64,000 nt of DNA from Craterostigma plantagineum (GCA_027422505.1 JAPQWV010000050.1:4216001-4280000); one strand, 5' to 3'; counted from the first letter of the stretch, positions 10,639-21,100 are shown. Translations and numbers: made by a program. The notes: a model not told the origin generated them from the sequence alone.

Positions 10639-10930
10639 TGTGTCTACTTGGTGAGTGTCAGAATCGAATGGTGTGCTATGCTATCGTTGTAATGTTAAAA
10701 AATGTACTGTATTGTATGTAATCTGGTTTGTTAGCAAGTTGGCGTCGCGGATTTTCGACAAAGTATTACATAAGATTATTTATTATATACGTGTTGTATA
10801 GTATCTATATACTCTAAGAGAGTTCGACTTCGATTTTAATGGTATCTATGAACTTTATTGTCGGCTACTCGTTTTTACGAACTAAATAGTAATTAATTAT
10901 TCACAACTCGATAAATATTGTAAGCATATG
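10639..10930 (+). repeat. 3' flank of A2, resumed after the hAT element
   Basis: GAATGGTGTGCTATGCTATCGTTG, AAAAAATGTACTGTATTGTA and TTGGCGTCGC match the DNA after A4 (19920-20215) and A6 (36830-37110). This confirms that the hAT insertion split an A-type downstream region. Confidence 0.85.
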
Positions 10931-10939
10931 TATATTTAC

Positions 10940-11799
10940 CAGATTGCTATTCACCGCCCCCTTTTTCCTAGTCACCGCCCCCTAAAGGGCTATAAAAGAC
11001 ATTTTTGCCCTTATGATATTTAAATTAATTTAAAAAGAAAAAACTAACTAAATATATAATTTCGATACGAAATAATGAAAACTACATACAGAAATAAATT
11101 CAACAATCGATCGATACAGAATTTTTTTTTTTGATTTAACATTTTCGAACCGATCGATCGATATTTTCGGACTGATCGATCGATATTGTCGTAAAAATCA
11201 TTCGTACGTAGATGAATTAGCGAAAACGGATGGAAATAGTTTGAAAAAAGTCCCGACCGAACCGAAATTTCGGCCGGCGCTTGGCATAGCCGAACAGTAA
11301 TTTCGGTGCTTGGCACAGCCGAACAAGGCACGACATCGGCCTGTGCTGCGCCGGCCGATCGCGGGTGTCGGCTTGCGCAGCACCGGCCGAACCATGATTT
11401 CGGCCGCCACATGGCACAGCCGAAATTGTGTTTCGGTCGTGCCTTGTGGCGGCCGAAATTACCGTTCGGCAGTGCCAAGCGCCGGCCGAAATTTCGGTCC
11501 GGTTGGGACTTTTTTCAAACTATTTCCATCCGTTTTCGCTAATTCATCTACGTACGAATGATTTTTACGACAATATCGATCGGTCGGTCCTAAAATATTA
11601 AATCAAAAAAAAAATTTCGTATCGATTGATCGTTCGAATTTATTTGTGTATGTAGTTTTCAGTATTTCGTACCAAAATTTAGTATACACGTTAGTTTTTT
11701 CTTTTTAAATTAATTTAAATATCAAAAGGGCAATATCGTCTTTTTCAAGCCCTTTAGGGGGCGGTGACTAGGAAAAAGGGGCGGTGAATAGTAACTCCC
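10940..11799. mobile_element. palindromic Mutator-like element, 860 bp, 9-bp target duplication
   Basis: TATATTTAC flanks both ends (10931-10939 and 11800-11808), the 9-bp duplication typical of Mutator-like elements. The arms are inverted over almost the whole length: TGCTATTCACCGCCCC against GGGGCGGTGAATAGTA, and TCATTCGTACGTAGATGAATTAGC against its complement. The centre is rich in CCGAAATTTCGG-type words. The site is uninterrupted in the A6 copy at about 37118. There is no credible gene; long frames in both directions reflect the palindrome. Confidence 0.9.
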
Positions 11800-11847
11800 T
11801 ATATTTACATATGGCTCTGTTTATTACATGGCCGTACCATCCACTTG

Positions 11848-12492
11848 TAGGACTGTTCATTCGGTAAAAACCGAACCGAACCGGATTTTTTATTTTAAGA
11901 ACTGACACCGAACCGAATTTAATCGGTTCGGTTTCGGTTTAAATCGAGTTTTCGCTGTTCGGTTCGGTTAAAAACAGAAAACCGAAATTAAATGGCTGAA
12001 GAAAATCTGAAATTAATTGCTCCAGGCGAGCCATTGGTTTTACATCCACCCATACAAGCCACTTAACAACCTAACTTAATTTACATGCAAGCAACATAAT
12101 CAATTGCAAGAGAAATCCATGGCGACGACGCCAACACTTCGATTCTTGAACACCCTCATAATCCGACGATGGTTGATTCCGTGCCAACACTTAACGAACC
12201 TAATCCAGATAGAGCTTGAGAGCAGAGAGCCTGAAATGCTTTAGAATCGCAGATGACGAGCGAAGAGGGATGAGTTAGCTTAGGTTAGGGTTAGAGATGA
12301 GATGCTTTAGAATCGCCGATGACTTGCTGTTTTGTAATTTGGGAGAAAATCTAACCTGCAAAAATAATTTATTTGTATTTGGTTTGGGTATTTCATATAG
12401 TATTGGGCTCGTATTTGGTAGAGGATATTATAAATTTGGCGGGTCCCGGGTCCCGCCAAACCCGACCCATACCCGCCCCGCTGCCATCCCTA
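11848..12492. mobile_element. composite of two transposon ends
   Basis: The left end, TAGGACTGTTCATTCGGT, is followed by CCGAACCGAA clusters; the right end is the complement of TAGGGATGGCAGCGGGG. Both look like hAT-type non-autonomous termini, but they do not match each other and no common duplication flanks the pair. Two nested or truncated elements are more likely than one. The left end interrupts the cluster spacer after CCATCCACTTG, intact at 20270. Confidence 0.5.
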
Positions 12493-12755
12493 AATGTGAG
12501 GCATATTTTCGTAGTATATATCATGGTAATTATGAGGAAAAATATATTTAAAGTGACAAATTTTTTGTTGCCTTTATATGTTTAAATGTGAGGACGTTCA
12601 AAATATGTGACAGAATAGTACATCTATTGTGAGAAATATTTCGTCACAATAAGAATTTTATGCGAGGAAATTGCATTCCTCACATATGCCAAATCGTTAA
12701 ATCGTTGTGTCTACAAATCTCACAATTCACACGCGCACACACTTCCAATTTCTTG

Positions 12756-12918
12756 TTAAGCAAGAAGCCATCATACCTGGCAGACTATAACTGCAATAAC
12801 CTTGTAAAGAAGAAAGTCTTATACCCCATCTCAAAAGTCTTATCCTATCAGAGTTTCTCAGGGAATTTCAAGACTAAGATGAATAATGTCCCAGCTGAGA
12901 CAGAGCTGGTCGCGTCGT
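12756..12918 (+). pseudogene. Copia pol fragment, linker between integrase and reverse transcriptase
   Basis: The frame reads KKPSYLADYNC, then VLYPISKVLSYQSFS and TKMNNVPAETE. This is the conserved linker before the reverse transcriptase in Ale-like Copia elements. It ends where a 1.6-kb insert begins and resumes at about 14514. Confidence 0.75.
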
Positions 12919-14513
12919 AAACGGCCAAAAATAATAATCACCTTGTTCACTAAATACGAGTATAGCGAAAATAAGGATCGTCTCCACAAGGAAAATGGTT
13001 GATTTACTTCTAATTTTAAGCTAGATTGATGATGATGCTGATAATAATAATAATAATAATGAGGATAATAATGATAATAATTATAGTGGTAATATTAATA
13101 TATAATAGTAATGATAATAAATATTACAATAATAATATCAATATTAATAGTAATGTTATTGCTACTAAATATAGTTCTAATAATAATAATATAACAATAT
13201 TAATAATAATATTAATACTAATAATAATATTTATAGTAATATTAATATTAGGGGGAGGGGGTTTTTTGACAAAATTTAGATGCAACGATAAATGAGAAAA
13301 TCGAAACGAAGAACGATTAAATAGTAGTTGCTACACATATTAATCAAAGCGTGTATGGAATAATCGACATATTGAACTGAATAAATATAAGCTTACAACC
13401 GTGTATTGCGGCCTTGTTTGTAGATTCTCGCACGAGCAGTACGTGTCGCTTTATCCAACGAAAATCAAAGGTAACATAACTACTTCGATATGCTTCCTCG
13501 AGTGTGTGCTTAAGACTTATATCATAAATGACTTATAATATAAAAAGTTAAAAATGTCGAACAGCAACTAGAAAATTAAAGCAGTAGTCCTTAAAATGAA
13601 AACGGGCAAAATTGAACTCTCACACTCGTCTCTGCTATCTTCCTCAACTGCTCAAATCACCTCAAAAATAGATCTCTCACAAGCATCGACATCTGCTTCA
13701 AACTCTCTACCAAACTAAAAAATATAAAGGTAAAGGAAACAATACTAATACACAACAAATCTCTTTGCTTAATTTCTTCTCTCTCGCTCAATCGCTCCGA
13801 CTCTCCTCAAGGTACGAAACCTCTATTAACTCAAGATCAACAACCAACTAATGAAAAATATTTGGAAATCGGAAGTTTTTGATACTGCTGAAATCAAAAC
13901 AACAAAAATGGAAAATAACAGAACTGATCTCTCTTCTAAAATGTTCTACCGCACTTATAAAAATATAAACGATGGGGTCCTCATCTGTCTCAGACCTCTC
14001 CCTTTTATAGACGATGGAAATGAAGTGAATTTCCCAAAATAGTAGCGTGGAAACAAGAAGTCGGCTTTATCACGCGTAATACTTCTATCTTTCATCTTCA
14101 TCCAGCAATATTTTTCAACGACAAACTCAAACCAAGCAGCCATAAGATGATTCTCTGTGTAATTTTTCTTCATTGAGCCGCGCGCGCGTGTGTATTTTTC
14201 TTCTTGCTCGATGGTTTGATAAACTCCTTGAAAATGATAGATATCTGCTCCCATCTTTTATTTATTATGTGGTTCTTAATTCTTGCTCTATGAATGACAT
14301 GTTGTAGGGCACACCCAAAGCAAGTGTGCGTGTATGATATCTTGTCCCCTTTTGTATTTGTTTTCTTGGTTTTCGTTGATTTTCTTCTTCCCTTAATTGC
14401 TGTTTAGACATCAAATAAAATAGAATAATAAAATAGAATTACACAATATATGACATAAATCGAAATAATAAGCACTCAAATATCATGTATTTTTATATTC
14501 TATCAAGAGCCTA
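12919..14513. mobile_element. 1.6-kb insert splitting the Copia pol fragment
   Basis: This segment separates two adjoining parts of one pol region. It contains ATA/AAT-rich DNA (13026-13260), a GCGCGCG run near 14177 and no recognised protein. I could not identify terminal repeats or a target duplication, so its class is open; a solo LTR is one possibility. Confidence 0.45.
13026..13255. repeat. imperfect AAT/ATA microsatellite
   Basis: Long stretch of AATAATAAT, GATAAT and AATATTAAT units. Confidence 0.9.
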
Positions 14514-14706
14514 GGACTTACACACAAGCTTCCAGCTCAGAGAAATGGCAGAAAACCATGAGGGAAGAGTTGCAGGCACTGGAAGACAATGAAACATGGA
14601 CTGTGATGAATCTGCCTAGTGGAAAGAAATCTATAGGAAGCCGATGGGTGTTCAAGATCAAACATAATTCATTAGGCGAAATAGAGAAGTACAAGGCACG
14701 GCACGG
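14514..14706 (+). pseudogene. Copia reverse transcriptase N-terminal fragment
   Basis: The frame reads SEKWQKTMREELQALEDNE, then TWTVMNLPSGKKSIGSRWVF and EKYKAR, the start of the Copia reverse transcriptase. It stops abruptly at the inverted junction near 14706. Confidence 0.85.
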
Positions 14707-15209
14707 TTGGTAGCTGACAACTCTTCCCACAAAGTCTTGAGCTTAGTGAAATAAACTGCTATGCTATTGCTTCCTTGCGCCAGATTGATCATTGCCCTCT
14801 TTAATTGAAAGATTCTTGGTTTATTCGTTTGACCAAATCTTTCTTCCAAATCGACCCAAACATCTCTGGCCAACGAGCTATATAGAATACTTGCAGATAT
14901 TTCTTTCGAAACAGAGTTTAAAATCCACGAGATAACCACATTATTGTTTCTTTTCCATGCATTCACCTTATCCTTGTCAGTGGCAGGTGGAGGCCGAAGA
15001 TCCCCATTGACAAAGCCCTTCTTGTTCCTGCCGATAAGAGCTATCATCATCGCTCTATTCCAAGTGACATAATTGTCACCATTCAGTAGCTCATGAACAA
15101 GAAGTTGGCCCGATGTGTCGTTCGTGTTCAGAAAACATGGATCATTTGCCAAGATTGTTGCGTTCGTGGCTGGCGTTGATACTGTTTCTTCTGTCATCCT
15201 TTCAAACAT
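14706..15209 (-). pseudogene. Copia gag fragment
   Basis: The start at 15209 follows the primer site by about 30 bases. Typical gag motifs follow: VHELLNGDNYVTWNRAMMIA, ILNSVSKEISASILY, ARDVWVDLEERFGQ, and RIFQLKRAMINLAQG. The frame is cut at about 14706 by the inverted reverse transcriptase fragment, so the zinc knuckle and all enzymes are missing. Confidence 0.85.
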
Positions 15210-15690
15210 GAATCAATTCGCAGCTAGAATGCAGTTTGCTCTGATACCATAACAAGAAATTGGAAGTGTGTGTGCGTGTGAATTGTGAGATTTGTAGACA
15301 CAACGATTTAACGTGGTTCGGATCAATAGAATCCTACATCCACGATCAAACGATCTAAGACTTTTATTGATAGTCGTTTGAGTACAGATCAGAAGAATAT
15401 GATAACCTTCTTGAGAATTACAGAGATGAACTCTTAAAACAGAGAGAAAAATGTAAAATGAGCTTCAACATCACACGCTCCACACTGCCTCAGCTTTTAT
15501 ATATGAATCTCGCGCCAAAAAATTCCTTATGTGTAGAAAAGGTCGTTCACACTCGCGATTGTGCACAGTGTAGCCTCCTATTAAACGCGCGCTGCACATG
15601 TTCAAACAAGAACAGACGAGTTCAGTCCTTTAAATTGCTGAACATTCTTCTTCCTTTGTTCTTTTTCTTCTGCATAATCTGATAGGTGAC

Positions 15691-16480
15691 AATAATGAGT
15701 CCGTGCTACTAATATTATTCACGAGCTCTTTTAATTAAGAGGCAGTTGCTGATTTATTTATCCATCCATGATGAATGATGATGATGATGCAATAAACTAA
15801 AATCCTATTTCTCTCAACTTGATCCTATCTCAACTTACATTGCCATTAATCAAATTCATGACATGAAACCACGCAACCCATCAATCAATTAAGCATCATC
15901 ATTTATTCCATCAAAATTAATAATTTAGAAAATATTTCATCATCACACGCAACCTTAGAAAACCCACAAGATGAAGAAACTTAACATTAAAGAACGAAAA
16001 TATTCTATCCACATATTAAACTAGAAACTAACACGAAGATAAAACAACTTAGGAATCCACCAAAGCAAAAACAAACCAAGGCATCGACGTTTGTCCTCTT
16101 GACAAGTGGCTTAAGCCCTCTTCTGCCGTGTAACCACAACCTCAAATATGCAAAAATTGGGAAACTGTGTTCAAATTCTTTAATATTATCACCAAGTATT
16201 GTCTTACTTAGATGAATAAATCAATTCAAATAAAAGAATCCCCATCGCTCCATCCCTCACACATTTACTTTTTTTATTATTTCTAGGGAGGAGGAAATTC
16301 CTGCAAGGGATAAGCATTGCATTCACACACTACACAGAAAGAATCTCCTTTCGAGGTATCTAAGACAGTGGTATTTTTAAGACAGTAGAGCAATCTCCTA
16401 ACACGACAATTAATTTTTTTATTTTTTTTCCAAAAACACGACAATTAATGGCCGCTTAATTATTATACACATCGATCTAC
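15691..16480. other. spacer without recognised gene
   Basis: AT-rich DNA. The last 100 bases (TTTTTAAGACAGTAGAG, ACACGACAATTAATGGCC) are the distal A-type promoter, shared with 19230-19350 and 36200-36260. Confidence 0.5.
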
Positions 16481-16522
16481 CCATCTTCCTAAGCCCACTA
16501 TTATTATACCCCTACCTCTCTC

Positions 16523-16530
16523 TATAAATA
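16523..16530 (+). promoter_or_regulatory. TATA box of peptide gene A3
   Basis: TATAAATA in the same context as A4 and A6, 113 bases before the ATG. The flanking inverted arms are reduced to CTCTA/TAGAG. Confidence 0.65.
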
Positions 16531-16635
16531 GCTAGAGCGAATCGATAATATCTGCATATAGTTCGCACAACTACGACTCCATCGATTCGATTATATATTT
16601 ACATCTTTTGTTTTATACAAAACCTCAAGATAACC

Positions 16636-16716
16636 ATGGCTGCAAATCGTTATTCCAAAGCTTATGTTGCAATAATAATTCTTCTCTTCCTTGTGCATTG
16701 CACTGGCAAAAACTAG
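16636..16716 (+). pseudogene. peptide gene A3, truncated after the signal peptide
   Basis: An intact A-type promoter and leader are followed by MAANRYSKAYVAIIILLFL. After 19 codons the homology ends at about 16692. The frame then runs into unrelated repeat DNA (VHCTGKN, stop at 16714). All framework cysteines are lost. The incoming repeat also occurs at about 62050-62215. The promoter could still drive a 26-residue signal-peptide-only product. Confidence 0.85.
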
Positions 16717-16870
16717 TATATGGTGGAACACACATGGTGTCATATATAGACAATATAAGACGCCTTGTTAACATAAAGTTGGCATCCTTATTTACATAAC
16801 ACAAAAATTAATCTTACAAGGAAAATATAATATTGGCCGAAGACGATTATAAAAATGTTTATCTATCTAA
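16693..16870. repeat. dispersed repeat truncating A3
   Basis: ACTAGTATAT, GTGGAACACA, ATATAGACA, GCCTTGTTAA, GCATCCTTATTTACATAACA and ATATTGGCCGA occur in the same order at about 62062-62215. Confidence 0.75.
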
Positions 16871-16989
16871 AAGTCTTAAAAGTCAACGTTGAAATGAAAC
16901 GACATATTTTCCACATTGACACGCATTCTCGGAACACTTGTCCTCTTTTAAACCCATGCCGAGGGGCAAAGTTGTCATTACAGTCTTGT

Positions 16990-17110
16990 TCGAAAGTCAA
17001 AACATGAGCAGCATAAGATTTATCTTTTTATGCATGCATGCATATGCTACTGTACTTCAATGAAATTATGAAGTGATTTATCGTCGCCGTCCTCAGCTGA
17101 TAAGTCTTAA
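16990..17110 (+). repeat. copy of the glycine-rich gene intron 3' end
   Basis: ACATGAGCAGCATAAGATTT, GAAATTATGAAGTGATTTAT and CGTCGCCGTCCTCAGCTGA match the intron end and exon-2 start at 2540-2645. Confidence 0.8.
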
Positions 17111-17500
17111 TAACACATTATCTTAACAAATATTTAAGTGCACTATATTTTATCCTAAGTAATATTCTAAAAGTGTCATATCAGAACATTAGACCAAAGC
17201 GAACGTGGTTTCGTATAAGTTCAATATGTACCATCAATGGTTTTATATTTGATAAAGGCCACTTATCCGTGTCCTTTTATATATATAAATATAAAACAAA
17301 TGTAATACGAAATTTCCTGTCTTTGTATTTATGCGTACAAATATATCATACTGGCAGAGAGAGCCATATGCGCTTTCCTGCTAGTGGTGAGATATCCACA
17401 ATAATGATCGACCGATCATCATTGGATGAAATATCCAAAAATCAAGTCGATCAACATGTTAAATGTATTCTTCTTCTTTACCCTATAAACCATATCCATT
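17111..17500 (+). repeat. cluster spacer repeat, copy 2
   Basis: It starts like copy 1 (TATTTAAGTGCACTATA, ACATTAGACCAAAGCGAA). It continues into the A-upstream block: TTTGTATTTATGCGTACAAA, GCTAGTGGTGA, CACAATAATGATCGACCG and GATCAACATGTTAAATGTA. Confidence 0.75.
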
Positions 17501-17502
17501 TG

Positions 17503-17504
<2 letters not shown>

Positions 17505-17549
<45 letters not shown>

Positions 17550-17550
17550 T
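17505..17550. repeat. TA dinucleotide repeat
   Basis: Uninterrupted TATATA run directly before another intron-end copy. Confidence 0.95.
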
Positions 17551-17820
17551 ACCGGACTCCAGTGAAATTATGAAGTGATTTATCGTCGCCGTCCTCGGCT
17601 GAGAAGCCTATAGTAACAGTTATTTTAACAAATATTTAAGTGCACTATATTATATCCTAATTAAAAGTATCATGAACATTAGACCAAAGCGAAAGGCATA
17701 TAAGTTCAATATATACCATCAACTCGTTTATATTGATAAAATACTAGTTGAATGATCCGTGTCCTTGTATTATAAATATATAACAAAATGTATACGAAAT
17801 TTCCTGCGTCTTTGTATTTA
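17551..17820 (+). repeat. second intron-end copy plus spacer repeat, copy 3
   Basis: GTGAAATTATGAAGTGATTT and CGTCCTCGGCTGAGAAGCC repeat the glycine-rich gene junction. The TATTTAAGTGCACTATA and CCATCAACT words follow. The block is interrupted at 17820 by a Mutator-like element and resumes at 19004. Confidence 0.75.
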
Positions 17821-19003
17821 GGGTCAATTCGAAATCAGGCCTCTTTAAGGGTTTGATTTCGAATTCAGGCCCTGTTTAAGAATTTTTTAGGTTAAAGGAC
17901 CCATTTTGTGTGGTGTAAAAAAGTGGTATGCAAAATATATGAACTGGTATAGAATGATTGTTTTGTGTTACAAACTTTCAACATACTGGTATTCAGAGCA
18001 ATAAAGTGGTACTGCAGAAAATACAGTTGTCCCTCTGCTAAGTTATCCCCCACTAAGTTATATCCTCCGCTAAGTTATGAAATTTTGACGGAACGAACCC
18101 CGTTCTATGATGACTAAGTTATAAGTTATAAGTTATCAACGCCCGAAATTTATAACTTTGTGGAGGTAAAATTGTTATGAAAATCTCTTTGAATCTGACA
18201 TTTGTAACTTTGCAGAGGGAAAATCAGGCACGCATCCAGCTATCTAGAGTGGTTTGGTGCTTGTTCTGGTGGCATAGGTCAGTCTGCAGGGAGTGGGGAC
18301 GGCGACGTACGATCTGATCTTTCTCGTCAGTGATGTCTAGCATAGAGGAGAACAGCAATGCTATGAAGCTTCTCGTCTTTAGAAAAGGTAACGACCTCTA
18401 GCTCCTCCTCAGCAATTTCGGCAGCGGGCTCTTCCTCCGCTTTCACCAACGCAATGGTCTCATCATCCATCACCTCAACGTGAGCAACCTCCTGCTCTGC
18501 CGCATGATGCAGAAGCTCCTCAATTGGCACGCAGTTGGAGAGAACCAAGCGCTTCCATCGCCGCTCCCTCCACCGCTTCCTCCACATCGTTGTTGTACGA
18601 TGCACCATAATTAAAAAAGTCCTGTGTGCTGGAAGCAGTTGGAGATTGTACATCTAGTGATTTCCTTCCAGGCAACTAGGCCCCACTTCATGACCGTGAG
18701 CTGGTCGATCTTGAAGATGTTGTCCTCTCCACGGTCATCCCCCCACTAAGTTATAACCTCTGCTAAGTTATAGCCTGCCACCTCCACCGATAAGATAACT
18801 TAGCGGAGGGACGACTGTAAACTGGTATCAGATATCATAAACTGGTACCGAATTATGATTTTGTGGTACAGAATTCAACATATTGGTATATAAGAGAAAT
18901 AAAGTGGTACTGTATAAAATTGGGTCCTTAAAATTAAATATTTTTCGAAGAGGATCTGAACCCTAAACTATATTTATGTAGAGGCCTGAAATGAAAATTC
19001 CCC
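17821..19003. mobile_element. Mutator-like element, 1183 bp, 9-bp target duplication
   Basis: TTGTATTTA flanks both sides (17812-17820 and 19004-19012). The ends are imperfect inverted repeats sharing TCAGGCCTC after GGGTCAATT-type and GGGGAATTT-type starts. Inner segments (CCCTCYGCTAAGTTAT) are inverted too, while the ACTGGTA..GTGGTACTG segments are direct. The 9-bp duplication fits Mutator-like elements. A 108-codon reverse frame lies in the middle. Confidence 0.85.
18327..18653 (-). CDS. hypothetical 108-aa frame inside a Mutator-like element
   Basis: I do not recognise the product. The first third is Arg/Trp-rich (MWRKRWRERRWKR). The remainder is acidic (KAEEEPAAEIAEEELEVVTF). It sits between the inverted arms, where Mutator-like elements often carry captured host fragments. 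It may be a captured exon or a chance frame; nothing here shows that it is expressed. Confidence 0.3.
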   Translation of the reverse strand: MYNLQLLPAHRTFLIMVHRTTTMWRKRWRERRWKRLVLSNCVPIEELLHHAAEQEVAHVEVMDDETIALVKAEEEPAAEIAEEELEVVTFSKDEKLHSIAVLLYARHH

Positions 19004-19012
19004 TTGTATTTA

Positions 19013-19200
19013 TGCGTACAAGTATCATTTGGGCTCTGCTAGTGGTGACATGACATATATATTACGTCATACCAAAAAAAGCAAGTCGTCAACATGTTAA
19101 ATGTATATTCTTATTCTTCTTGACCTGCGTACCATCCATTTGATCATGTATATATATATATATGTATATATATTGTATCTATCTTCAACATGGCATAAAA
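19013..19200 (+). repeat. A-upstream spacer block, resumed
   Basis: TGCGTACAAGTATCATTTGG, GCTCTGCTAGTGGTGACATG and CAACATGTTAAATGTATA match 20790-20990 and 60020-60165. Confidence 0.75.
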
Positions 19201-19416
19201 TAGGCAGCTTGGACCACTAACTGACTAGTGGTATTTTTAAGACAGTAGCAGTCATTACTCATCACCGGCGGCTTGGACTACTAACTTGACTAGTGGTGTT
19301 TTTAGGACAGTAGAGGAATCTTCTAATAACACGACAATTAATGGCCAGCTTAATTATTATACACATCGATCTACCACCCATCTTCCTAAGCCCACTATTA
19401 TTATACGTACCCCAAA

Positions 19417-19440
19417 CCTCTCTATAAATAGCTAGAGAGG
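19417..19440 (+). promoter_or_regulatory. A4 core promoter: TATA box inside an inverted repeat
   Basis: CCTCTCTA and TAGAGAGG form perfect 8-base inverted arms around TAAATAGC, so the TATA box (19423-19430) spans the left arm and the loop. The box lies 106 bases before the ATG. The same arrangement occurs before A6. Confidence 0.7.
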
Positions 19441-19528
19441 ATCGATGCAATTATTCATATAATTCACACAACTACGAGTTCCACCGATTCGATATTATAT
19501 TTACATTTTTGTTCATACAAAACCAATC

Positions 19529-19825
19529 ATGGCTGCAAATCGTTATTCCAAAGCTTATGTTGCAATAATAATTCTTCTCTTCCTTATATTCGCATCGACT
19601 ACGATTCTCTGCGTCTCATCAGCTGAAGAGCCATCGTCGACGAAGACGGTCGAAGTGGACGCAGTAAAGCTGCCACGGTCCATCAGGAATTTTTGCGCCA
19701 AATTTCCTTCTTTGTGCCGCGGCGGTCCTAAGCCACCTAAACCGAGCGACCCCGTATGCAAGTTCTTCAAATGCCCTTGCAAATACCCTAACGTCGCCGC
19801 CTGCGTTCAATGCTGTTCCAATTAA
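19529..19825 (+). CDS. secreted eight-cysteine peptide A4, 98 aa
   Basis: Single exon, intact, with its own TATA box. Residues 1-32 form a signal peptide (core VAIIILLFLIFASTTIL, likely cleavage after VSSA). An acidic linker follows (EEPSSTKTVEVDAVK). The cysteine region has C56, C63, C77, C82, C84, C92, C95 and C96, with a Pro/Lys-rich loop between the second and third. This pre-pro-peptide layout is usual for plant apoplastic defence or signalling peptides, but the spacing is not one I can assign to defensins, thionins, snakins or lipid-transfer proteins. Role unknown. This is the best reference copy of type A. Confidence 0.88.
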   Translation: MAANRYSKAYVAIIILLFLIFASTTILCVSSAEEPSSTKTVEVDAVKLPRSIRNFCAKFPSLCRGGPKPPKPSDPVCKFFKCPCKYPNVAACVQCCSN

Positions 19826-20516
19826 TTAATGCCTGATAGATATATATATCGGAAGTTGAAGTTTTCTTGTTAGATACAAATAAATAAATAACGAAGAAAT
19901 ATATGTGTTTTGTGTGTGTGTGAACTACTTGGTGAGTGTGAGAATTGAATGGTGTGTGCTATGCTATGGTTGTGATGTTAAAAAATGTACTGTATTGTAT
20001 GTAATCTGGTTTGTTAGCAAGTTGGCGCGTCGCTGATTTTCGACAAAGTATTACATAAGGTTATTTATTATACGTAGTACAGTATAGTATCTATATACTC
20101 TAAAAAAGTTCGACTTCGATTTTAATGGTATCTATATGAACTTTATTGTCGGCTACTCATTATTACGAACTTAAATAGTAATTAGTTATTCACAACTCGA
20201 TAAATATTGTAAGCATGCATATGTATACATATGGTTTTGTTCATCACTTAACAGCATCTCGGATAACCGTACCATCCACTTGGAATATATTTTTCTCCAT
20301 TATATACTATGTCTCTACACATCAACACATCGAGAAGATGTGGACCATTCATATTTTAGATTTAAGGCTAAGGCAGAGAAGTCTTTGCCTACTTAGAAAT
20401 CTATCGAAGAAGACAAAAATGGAGGAAGCTCACTACTCGGGTGAGAGTAACATTCCATGAATCTTCCGAAATCATGTACACATATCATATCTCCATATTC
20501 AATGTATTCCTAGATC

Positions 20517-20524
20517 TATAAATA
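20517..20524 (+). promoter_or_regulatory. TATA box of B2
   Basis: TATAAATA in the position common to the B-type promoters, 91 bases before the ATG. Confidence 0.6.
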
Positions 20525-20607
20525 AATATAAGGAAGAAGATCACAGTTCATACATCTCCATACATATTATTGCATCACTCTTTGAGACCAGCAAAACTCC
20601 ACCTGCC

Positions 20608-20785
20608 ATGGCTCGTTCTTACAAAGCTGTTGCGTTTCTTCTCCTTTTTGTAGCGACGACCCTCTTATTCATCTCATCATCGGCTGCTCGCAACCCATGT
20701 GAGTTTTCATTCTTTATTCATCTTTTTTTAATGTATATTATTGTTACTTTGTATATATATTATATAATATATATATGTATTATTT
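20608..20785 (+). pseudogene. peptide gene B2: orphan exon 1
   Basis: The signal peptide exon MARSYKAVAFLLLFVATTLL and the GTGAGT donor at about 20699 are intact. The intron is cut at about 20785 and replaced by the A-upstream block (ATGCGTACAAATATCATTTG). The missing 3' half of exon 2 reappears about 700 bases on, fused to the chimeric gene at 21304. An A-type segment has therefore replaced the middle of B2. Confidence 0.85.
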
Positions 20786-20995
20786 ATGTATATCATGCGT
20801 ACAAATATCATTTGGGCTCTGCTAACGGTGACATGACATATCCACAATAATGATCGACCGCGATCATTCGACGAAATATCTTAACATATATACAAGATAA
20901 TATGGATTATATATATTGCGTCATAACAAAAAGCAAGCCGATCAACATGTTAAATGTATATTTTTATTCTTCTTGACCTACGTACCATCCATTTG

Positions 20996-21037
<42 letters not shown>

Positions 21038-21100
21038 AGACAGTGTAGTCATCGGCATTTGATCATATATATATTTTTAAGACAGTGTAGTCATCCTCAT
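20786..21100 (+). repeat. A-upstream spacer block inside B2, with TA repeat
   Basis: It matches 60020-60165 (CATGACATATCCACAATAAT, GATCGACCGCGATCATTCGA). It ends with a TA run (about 21000-21034) and a duplicated TTTGATCATATATAT segment. Confidence 0.75.

Larger units (their letters stand above)
12695..15690. mobile_element. rearranged Copia element with inverted halves
   Basis: The left half is forward: an LTR 3' end (12695-12759, ending CCAATTTCTTGTTA), then pol pieces at 12756-12918 and 14514-14706. The right half is reverse: a gag piece (14706-15209), primer site TGGTATCAGAGC (complement, 15238-15249), then an LTR from about 15250 to about 15690. The LTR text of the left half is the exact complement of 15250-15312 over most of its length. 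The halves meet head-to-head near 14706. Confidence 0.75.

Noticed and set aside
11044..11561. Overlapping frames of 66-144 codons on both strands (GGRNFGSVG-like).
   Set aside because: They lie in the arms and centre of the palindromic element. The same Arg/Gly-rich text appears on both strands because the DNA is inverted-repeat.
13026..13295. An 89-codon Ile/Met-rich frame.
   Set aside because: Translation of an AAT/ATA microsatellite.
16636..17565. Possible second exon for A3 that would restore a peptide.
   Set aside because: The DNA after 16692 is a dispersed repeat, and no downstream segment encodes the CKFFKCPC or CKVCC motifs before A4.
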